Source: Bacillus taeanensis (GTDB taxonomy: Bacteria > Bacillota > Bacilli > Bacillales > UBA6769). Taken from it: a stretch of 64,000 nt of DNA. The DNA lies in contig NZ_QOCW01000003.1 of assembly GCF_003318295.1 (NCBI RefSeq), positions 62,001 through 126,000 on the forward strand. Reading direction: 5' to 3'. The stretch's first letter is position 1. Every line of letters begins with the position of its first letter. A program made the translations under genes and the position numbers. Below the pieces are notes generated by a model. That model saw nothing but the letters and a program-made list of their open reading frames with translations, ran no database searches and was not told the DNA's origin. Shown piece after piece: positions 57,689 to 64,000 of the stretch.

Positions 57689-57710
57689 CTATTCGATTAT
57701 TCACCAGCAA

Positions 57711-58988
57711 TTATTTCCTCGCGGCTCTCTCCCAAGACTTCTGAAATTCCTGCAATAATTGATCGCGATTAAGCTGTTTGCCTATGTACGCTTGCATTGC
57801 AGGGCCGAATTCATCCATTACTCCTCCAGGGTATTTAAACCAGTTGAAGGATAACGTCTTCTCAGCTTTGGAGTAGCGGATAATATCTTCCGCAAGCGGT
57901 CCTAAATTGTTCGTCTCAATATTTTTAAAAGCTGGAATAAATTTGAATTGTTCCGTCATAAACTTTTTGCCTTGTTTTGAAGAAACCATCCAGTTTAAAA
58001 ATTCCTTTGCTTCTTTCTTCTTCTCTGGGGTCGTTTGTTTATTTATAACCCAGTAATTAGGTACACCGACCGTCAGAGCATCATTTTTAGGATCGTCATT
58101 AATTGGTATTGGCAGAAATCCGATGTTCATATTCGGGGTTAGTTGATCTATCATCGGTTGAATCCAATTACCTTGCTGAATCATCGCTGTTTTCCCAGTG
58201 GCAAACAGGGTTACTGCCATGTTGTAATCCGTAGTCAACGGATTATCGTTTCCATATTTCATCGTTACGTCCAATAATCTAACTAGATCTTTGAATTTTT
58301 GATTGCTTTCAATCTTTTGCGTTCCGTCATTTAGGCCTTTAATAAAAGCATCCGGATCTTCCTGTTGAGCAAAGGCAATATTCAAAAGATGACTTAATAC
58401 CCAATCTTCATAATATCCGATTGCAAAAGGCGTAATGCCCGTCGATTTCAATTTCTCTGCCGCTGCTATCAATTCAGTAGTCGTTTTTGGTAACGTTTCA
58501 ATGCCTGCATTTTCAAATAAATCCTTATTATAAATAAATCCGTATCCTTCAAAGTTTACAGGCATTCCATAAATTTCCCCATTAATTTTTATTGGTGCTA
58601 ACCCATTATCATATGCATTTTCAATCCAAGGTTGATTAGAAAGATCCTCCAAATATTTGTTCCATCGTTTTGCCTGGCTATATCCACCGATTGTGAAAAT
58701 GTCGGGACCTTTTCCGGCAGCAAACAGTGCTTTCAAATCAGTAAGGTTATCGTTGGCCCCACCTACAGTATAAATATTAATATCCACACCTGGGTGTTCT
58801 TCTTCATAAGCAAGCACCATCTGTTCAAACTGTGAAGAAATTTCGATTTTTGGATTTCGCACTTCCAAGATGACTTTTTGATCCGCACTTTTCGCTTTCT
58901 TTTTCACCGTTTCATTTTTTGCCTCACACGCCGAAAGTAATATGATAAGCAGCCCGACCAAAAACGTTTGAAAAACCTTTTTTTTCAT
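57711..58988 (-). CDS. Extracellular sugar-binding lipoprotein (family 1 SBP)
   Basis: 425-residue ABC-type solute-binding protein. Signal peptide with lipobox LSAC, lipid-modified C21. Features of carbohydrate SBPs: LKALFAAGKGPDIFTIGGYS, AIGYYEDW, MIQQGNWIQPMIDQL and PNYWVINKQT. No ABC permease or ATPase gene lies next to it; it sits between the response regulator and the GH68 pair. That makes a role as periplasm-side sensor partner for the adjacent kinase as likely as transport. Confidence 0.88.
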   Translation of the reverse strand: MKKKVFQTFLVGLLIILLSACEAKNETVKKKAKSADQKVILEVRNPKIEISSQFEQMVLAYEEEHPGVDINIYTVGGANDNLTDLKALFAAGKGPDIFTIGGYSQAKRWNKYLEDLSNQPWIENAYDNGLAPIKINGEIYGMPVNFEGYGFIYNKDLFENAGIETLPKTTTELIAAAEKLKSTGITPFAIGYYEDWVLSHLLNIAFAQQEDPDAFIKGLNDGTQKIESNQKFKDLVRLLDVTMKYGNDNPLTTDYNMAVTLFATGKTAMIQQGNWIQPMIDQLTPNMNIGFLPIPINDDPKNDALTVGVPNYWVINKQTTPEKKKEAKEFLNWMVSSKQGKKFMTEQFKFIPAFKNIETNNLGPLAEDIIRYSKAEKTLSFNWFKYPGGVMDEFGPAMQAYIGKQLNRDQLLQEFQKSWERAARK

Positions 58989-59056
58989 TGTTTCACCCCC
59001 TAATAAATAACTTTTTATAACTACATCTTGTTTTATAAGGTGGAAACGGGAATATC

Positions 59057-60235
59057 TTAAATTTTTCCGCTTTGCCGATTCTTCGCAAAGTTCCGGTACT
59101 CAAGCAGTGTCATACCAACCATTTTTTTAAATAGTTTCGAAAAGTATTTTTCATCCTGATATCCAAGCTTTAATGCAATCGAGTACATCTTCTCATCAGT
59201 TTGACTTAACCAATATTTGGCTTGTTCAATTCTCAGTTGAATGACGTATGTTGACAGGGTCATCCCTGTTGCTTGTTTGAATTTTCTTGAGATATGTTCC
59301 CGGCTCAAGAAGAACCGGTTGGACAGCTTTTCCAAACTCAGCTCTTCCATATAATACTTATCTACATAAGCGACAATGTCATGCATGCGTCGAGCGTCAT
59401 CCAAATTTGACAAACGGTGTATAGCTCTAAAGTTTTGATCGTCCACTGCTCTTTTCGCAGATTGAAAAGATGTCGGTAGTTCTGCAAATGATTTCAATGG
59501 AACTTCGCTAACAAGACGAACGGGGATATCAAAATGACGGATAATCCATTCCTCTACCGATAACCATTGACCACGTACAGTAATAACCACACAGATATTA
59601 TGGTCGTTCTGAAGCGAAAATGCATTCCCCCACTCTCGATTACAAAGCTCATTAGCTAACAGCTCAATATAAGAATCAGAATGGTGCATTTGGTAAAAGG
59701 AAATTAAGGTAAGGTCATATGCATCAGCTTGCGGAAGACATAAAGACATTTCTTCAGCGTCAAAAGATTCCCCGTTACAAGCTGCCGTAATCAATCGGTT
59801 CATACGTAACCTTTCGACATCTTCATAGAAACCTGAATCTCTTTTACGGCGTTCCTCCTCTTCGTTTTTCCAACATTCAACAGATGATGCCAAGGCTTTA
59901 TTTAGCGATTCCTCTTCAATCGGTTTTAACAAATAATCGATACTGTTGCACTGAATAGCTTTACGCATAAAAGAATAGTCGTCATACACCGTGATCAAAA
60001 TTGCTTTTCCAGGATAAGATATGGTGTCTAACCACTCGATTAATTCAATGCCGCTCATTTTAGGCATTTTCACGTCTGTCAAGATAATCTCCGGGCATTC
60101 ACGTTTAATTAAAGCTTTTGCCTCTTCACCATTGCTTGCTTCCAAAACAGTGGTAATACCATAGTTCTGCCATTGTCCTAAAGAACGAATGACATCTCGT
60201 ACATTAAACTCATCATCTACGATCAGAGCTTTCAT
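59057..60235 (-). CDS. YesN-type response regulator with AraC DNA-binding domain
   Basis: 392 residues. Receiver domain 1-120 with acidic D8, D9, phospho-acceptor D54 (LTDVKMPKMSG) and K104 (LLKPIEEES). The C-terminal AraC double helix-turn-helix runs about 285-385 (LSLEKLSNRFFLSREHISRK and ALKLGYQDEKYFSKLFKK). The start overlaps the kinase end by 23 bp and has AAAGGAGGAGG. Regulators of this class act on adjacent carbohydrate genes, here the binding protein and fructan enzymes. Confidence 0.93.
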   Translation of the reverse strand: MKALIVDDEFNVRDVIRSLGQWQNYGITTVLEASNGEEAKALIKRECPEIILTDVKMPKMSGIELIEWLDTISYPGKAILITVYDDYSFMRKAIQCNSIDYLLKPIEEESLNKALASSVECWKNEEEERRKRDSGFYEDVERLRMNRLITAACNGESFDAEEMSLCLPQADAYDLTLISFYQMHHSDSYIELLANELCNREWGNAFSLQNDHNICVVITVRGQWLSVEEWIIRHFDIPVRLVSEVPLKSFAELPTSFQSAKRAVDDQNFRAIHRLSNLDDARRMHDIVAYVDKYYMEELSLEKLSNRFFLSREHISRKFKQATGMTLSTYVIQLRIEQAKYWLSQTDEKMYSIALKLGYQDEKYFSKLFKKMVGMTLLEYRNFAKNRQSGKI

Positions 60236-62003
60236 ACAGTTCCTCCTCCTTTGAGAGTAGTGGAATAACTAGTTGAACAGAAAAACCTTTTCCCTGCTTG
60301 GAATCCAGTTCGATTCCTGCTGTCGATCCATAATTGAGAACTAATCGGTCATGAATATTTTTAAGACCGATATGTTCGTGTGTATCATAAGCCGGCGCAT
60401 AGATATTTTTTCTTAATGTCTCTAACTCTGCGTTTGTGATACTAGATCCGTCATTTTCTACAACCAGATATAAATGTTCTCCTCGTATTTCTCCATAAAT
60501 GTGCAAATGAGCTTCATAAAAACCTTCTTCATAACAGTGTTTAAAAAAATTTTCAACGAGCGGCTGTAGAATCATACTTGGAACTGGTATATCAAGAATA
60601 GCCTCGGGTATATCAATAGAGTAACTTGAACCGGTTCGAAAACGCTCCATTTGAAGTTCCCAATACGCTTTTATATAATCTACTTCACTTTGAACCGGTA
60701 CCCATTGATCCGAACGAATGGAGTATCGCATCATTTTTGATAAAGACGTCACCAATTGATACACCTTTGGAGAATTAGATCGCAGGGCAACTGCACCAAT
60801 AGACTGTAACGTGTTATATAAGAAGTGCGGATTAACCTGAGACTTTAGCGCCCTGAACTCGTTCTTCCTATTCTCAATCTCCAGTTTATATTCACGTTCA
60901 ATGTGAAGGTTGATCCGAGTCATCATATCCTTCATATGCTTTTCTAGATGACCTATTTCGTCTTCTCCCTTGTCATCAAAAGGAACTTCCATATTCCCAC
61001 CTTCAATTCTCCTCACTTTCCTGCTAAGGAGCTTGATTGGACGAGTAATCTTGTAGGAAATAATACTAATCATTAATAAGCCCAAAATTACAACTACCAC
61101 ACCGACAATGATATTTGTATAGGCGGTTTTCCTCACCTCATTGAATAAAAACTGACTAGAGGTTACCTTAACTAAACGCCATTGCCTTAACGGTCCCGAC
61201 AACGTTCTAGATAAGATAATATCATCATCTGAAGAATAGACTGTCCCATCTATCTGCGTCTGTAAATCGTCAGGAATGGGCTTACCTATTATAGTTTGAT
61301 CACTTGCATATATGACACGACCACTCGAATCAGTAAGCAATACCGATCCTCCTCCCTCCTGAATGAGACGATTACATATCCGTCCATATTTATCCAAATC
61401 GATATCAATCGTGATAATGCCGAGAAATTCGTTTGTTAAAACATCTAGAATTTTATGATGAATAGTCAAAACCATCGTTTTGTCCGACTCGGGAATGATC
61501 GCGGCATTGTTATAATTCTGGATTTGATGCGGCGGCTCAATAACAAAATTCAAGTTAGAATTCACCAGTTTCTGAATAGAATCTTGCTCCAATAAGTTTG
61601 GTTGATGCTTCCGGGCGCTTACCATCGCATTATAAACAGTGAACGAATCTTGTTCCTTAGCAATATAAAATCGAACTTGACGAATTTCACTTCGCATCAG
61701 ATAAAAATTTTCCATACCTTTTTCGAGTTTAAGTTGGTTAAAATAAATAGAATTTTCAAAACCATATTTAAAAATACGGAAGATATCGGGATTTCGATAT
61801 AAAACATACGGAAGGTTAATTATTTCATTAAAGTATTGTTCCAAAGATTCAGACGCCTTTTGCAGTTGTTCGCTGCTGGTTTCAAGCTCGTGCTGCTCCA
61901 CATTCTTCTTCGTATACCCATAAATCAAAAGCACGGATAAAAAATACGGTAAAATAATAAAAATAAGAAGCATGAACAATAATCGACTTTGAATACTTTT
62001 CAC
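60213..62003 (-). CDS. YesM-type sensor histidine kinase
   Basis: 596 residues from the GTG at 62003 (VKSIQSRLLFMLL), preceded by AAAGGAGC at nine bases; an ATG at 62033 is possible but lacks a ribosome site. One helix near the N-terminus, a large extracellular sensor (about 35-295, Cache-like, with FLGIITIDIDLDKYG), a second helix (about 296-318), HAMP, and a His_kinase domain with H393 in VNPHFLYNTLQS. N-box NFFKHCYEEG, then VENDGSS and HIGLKNIHDRL. Pairs with the overlapping AraC-type regulator. Confidence 0.93.
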   Translation of the reverse strand: MKSIQSRLLFMLLIFIILPYFLSVLLIYGYTKKNVEQHELETSSEQLQKASESLEQYFNEIINLPYVLYRNPDIFRIFKYGFENSIYFNQLKLEKGMENFYLMRSEIRQVRFYIAKEQDSFTVYNAMVSARKHQPNLLEQDSIQKLVNSNLNFVIEPPHQIQNYNNAAIIPESDKTMVLTIHHKILDVLTNEFLGIITIDIDLDKYGRICNRLIQEGGGSVLLTDSSGRVIYASDQTIIGKPIPDDLQTQIDGTVYSSDDDIILSRTLSGPLRQWRLVKVTSSQFLFNEVRKTAYTNIIVGVVVVILGLLMISIISYKITRPIKLLSRKVRRIEGGNMEVPFDDKGEDEIGHLEKHMKDMMTRINLHIEREYKLEIENRKNEFRALKSQVNPHFLYNTLQSIGAVALRSNSPKVYQLVTSLSKMMRYSIRSDQWVPVQSEVDYIKAYWELQMERFRTGSSYSIDIPEAILDIPVPSMILQPLVENFFKHCYEEGFYEAHLHIYGEIRGEHLYLVVENDGSSITNAELETLRKNIYAPAYDTHEHIGLKNIHDRLVLNYGSTAGIELDSKQGKGFSVQLVIPLLSKEEELYESSDRR

Positions 62004-62316
62004 TAGAATGATGCTCCTTTCGCTCATGATCACATCACTGTCTATCTAGTCTGAATTTATCAAGAGGTCTTGTCCAAAGTAGAACATCACCCATTTTCCA
62101 ACATTTACTTTGAACATAAAAACATTATCCTAACAGTATTCGACATTAATAGACGATTATTTTCCATCAGATTGGAATTTTTGACTTTTATTTATCTAGG
62201 AAAAAGGAAGTTCATTCTCGAATTTAAAAGGTGTAAATTTCCTTAAACAAATTATAATATGAAGGCAGCCGGTTACGAAATAGGAAAGAACAAAACTTGT
62301 AACTTCTGTTTTTTAG
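62004..62316. other. Gene-free interval between the GH32 gene and the kinase
   Basis: About 310 bp. Should hold the terminator of the GH32 gene and the promoter of the kinase operon, but neither is clear enough to place. Confidence 0.45.
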
Positions 62317-64000
62317 TTAATCTTGTTCTCCTTCAATGGCTGTATCTATACTCCATACTCTCATCGATCGTACAAATGGCTCTCCTTCAATTCCATATAA
62401 TTCGAGTCCTTTTGATTGGTCAAGTGTTGGAAATACCCGGGAGGAAATACTTTTTTCATTATTTACATATGCCTCCACGATTGATTTATCAACAAATACG
62501 TGAACTCTTAAGATATTGTCTTCAAGGTTTAATTCCCCACCTTGAATTCCCTTTTCAATATCAGCATTTTCACTTGAAAACCTACGATCTATGTTAACGG
62601 TTTTCGTTTCATTATTATAAAAAATAATCGTTTCTTCTTTATTATCCGGATGTTTTAGTAGTTTCAAGCCTGAATGTTTCGTATTCGAAACATCTAGTTC
62701 TAACTCGATTTCCACTTGATTACTTTGGATGTTTACAAGCTGTTTATTCGCTTCCTCCATTGTAACATTTTCAACAGATACCAGTTCTTGTCTACGGAGT
62801 GAGTAAACCTCTTCAATTGGACGGATACCAAGATCTTTCTTATGATTCAAGTAAATTTCTAGAGGTAATCCAGCTCCATGTGCCCATCCTGATTTATATT
62901 TTTCAGCCTCCGATCGCCTGTCTTGTAAAATACTTGTTAGAATCGTCCGACCTTTTTCATCAACAAATCCCTGTGCTCCTGTAAAATGTTCACCATAATC
63001 AAACATTTTTGGTTCCTCGTTGTCAGGTATAAACTCCAATCTTTCAGGGTTCCATGTTCCAATCCAATAAAACGTAAAGCGAGCGGCATATACACTAGGT
63101 GACATAAAATAAGGACTGATCATGAAAACATATTTTTGTTCACCTATATCACTATTTTTAATCGGTACTAAGAATGGTAGCTCCCAAACATCTCCAGTAC
63201 GTGGGTATTTTACTTTATCGCCAATCATGAATGGCTTTTCATATTTCCAGTGTGCCAGGTCATCTGAGGTATAAAGTAACGCTGTCCCACCTGCTCCTTC
63301 CACACCTGAACCAACAAGCTGATACCATTTATCTCCGTCTTTCCATACATATGGATCTCGAAATTGACCGAACATTACCTTACCTTTTGATGTTTCTATA
63401 TTTTTTTCTTGAATCGTAACAGGATGAGGATTCATATTCCAATAATGTAAGTTAACATCATCTGTATCCGTTGGACGAGCCATTCCTGTCATTTGATTCG
63501 GCTTCATTTCATCATGTCCTGCTGTGTAGAATAATATGGGTACTCCATTTTCATCATATGTTGCACTTCCAGACCATACGCCATCACGAGCTGCTGTATC
63601 TTCTGTTGGACTTAAAGCAATCGGACTGTCTTTCCAATGAATCATGTCATCACTAGTAGCATGTCCCCAATGAATCTGATGCCAAAAGGGACCAGCTGGA
63701 TTAAACTGATAAAACAAATGATATTTACCGTTATAATAAATAGGTGCATGCGGTTCATTCATCCAATGCTGAGGAGCAGTAAAATGATAATTAGGTCTAT
63801 ATCGATCTCCTTTATAAACCGTTCGATCAAATGACGTATCTGGAATTGGCAGCTCATGGTTAAACGTGTTGCTGACCTCTTCATAGTGCTGTTTAATATA
63901 TTCATTGCTAAATGCTTTATTGTACAATGAAACATTGTCCATTAATCCATTAAACATATTGACTTGGAACACATCAGACACAGAAACAGCCTGATTATGT
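62317..64000 (-). CDS. GH32 fructanase (levanase/inulinase type), 5' end beyond the window
   Basis: Hydrolyses fructan or sucrose. The frame is open to the right edge, so the N-terminus is missing; the visible start (FNGLMDNVSLYNKAFSNEYI) looks like the end of a LamG-type module, implying a large multidomain, secreted enzyme. The GH32 propeller starts YRPNYHFTAPQHWMNEPH. Other motifs are WSGSAT, FGQFRDPYVWK and GDVWELPFL. The nucleophile position is Glu in MNEP where most GH32 enzymes have Asp (MNDP). The C-terminal beta-sandwich is present (VHVFVDKSIVEAYVNN). Confidence 0.9.
   Translation of the reverse strand, partial: HNQAVSVSDVFQVNMFNGLMDNVSLYNKAFSNEYIKQHYEEVSNTFNHELPIPDTSFDRTVYKGDRYRPNYHFTAPQHWMNEPHAPIYYNGKYHLFYQFNPAGPFWHQIHWGHATSDDMIHWKDSPIALSPTEDTAARDGVWSGSATYDENGVPILFYTAGHDEMKPNQMTGMARPTDTDDVNLHYWNMNPHPVTIQEKNIETSKGKVMFGQFRDPYVWKDGDKWYQLVGSGVEGAGGTALLYTSDDLAHWKYEKPFMIGDKVKYPRTGDVWELPFLVPIKNSDIGEQKYVFMISPYFMSPSVYAARFTFYWIGTWNPERLEFIPDNEEPKMFDYGEHFTGAQGFVDEKGRTILTSILQDRRSEAEKYKSGWAHGAGLPLEIYLNHKKDLGIRPIEEVYSLRRQELVSVENVTMEEANKQLVNIQSNQVEIELELDVSNTKHSGLKLLKHPDNKEETIIFYNNETKTVNIDRRFSSENADIEKGIQGGELNLEDNILRVHVFVDKSIVEAYVNNEKSISSRVFPTLDQSKGLELYGIEGEPFVRSMRVWSIDTAIEGEQD

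Overview
The window is about 64 kb of a low-GC, endospore-forming Gram-positive chromosome, best read as a Bacillaceae. The support is gene content and gene order: hutP-H-U-I-G, yfkJ-yfkI-yfkH, mtlA-R-F-D, proB-proA, a YhcN/YlaJ spore lipoprotein, a YjcZ-like spore protein, a YlbF-family protein, CcpA cre sites, Rex and Fur boxes, and GGAGG-type ribosome sites with frequent GTG/TTG starts. I cannot name the species. No rRNA, tRNA, CRISPR array or phage module was seen.

Layout. (1) 1-5.1 kb, minus strand: mannitol PTS operon mtlA-mtlR-mtlF-mtlD; MtlA carries two nearly identical IIB domains and mtlD runs off the left edge. (2) 5.4-9.1 kb: PAP2 phosphatase, PsiE, and a Rex-boxed ldh plus formate/nitrite-type channel unit. 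(3) 9.4-15.7 kb: histidine utilisation operon with a good sigma-A promoter, an overlapping cre, and a HutP-type terminator/antiterminator between hutP and hutH. (4) 15.8-20.2 kb: two small membrane proteins, an alpha/beta hydrolase, a predicted Fur-controlled small RNA and an IS605-type element with tnpB. (5) 20.4-34.4 kb: core genes (orphan PAS kinase, spore proteins, threonine deaminase, yfkHIJ, proBA, YlbF-like, ferredoxin-NADP reductase, thioesterase). (6) 34.7-46.1 kb: BCCT transporter, then an accessory catabolic island: aldehyde dehydrogenase, AEC carrier, MhpD-type hydratase/decarboxylase, MDR dehydrogenase, [4Fe-4S] ferredoxin, Rieske protein, amidohydrolase, a GC-rich sugar isomerase-like gene and a TetR regulator. 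A GATCnCGAT-type operator recurs at every promoter of the island and also upstream of the distant ferredoxin-NADP reductase. (7) 46-49.5 kb: ABC-F ATPase, MOSC protein, small genes and a kinase remnant. (8) 50-64 kb: fructan region with three GH68 levansucrase-type genes, a solute-binding lipoprotein with no permease, a YesM/YesN-type two-component pair and a secreted-type GH32 fructanase entering from the right edge. It is interrupted by IS982, an IS66 remnant and a tnpB-less IS605-type element that keeps its omega RNA.

How it fits together. The fructan enzymes build (GH68) and cut (GH32) fructan; the lone binding protein, kinase and response regulator look like a sugar-sensing circuit for them. 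The catabolic island couples a ferredoxin and a Rieske protein to hydrolase, hydratase and dehydrogenase steps. The shared operator suggests that the ferredoxin-NADP reductase 5 kb away supplies its electrons. The most novel-looking items are the Fur-box small RNA with an anti-Shine-Dalgarno C-rich loop (about 18.14-18.25 kb), the TetR operator network, the copied promoter in front of the GC-rich isomerase, the duplicated IIB domain of MtlA, and the orphan omega RNA element.
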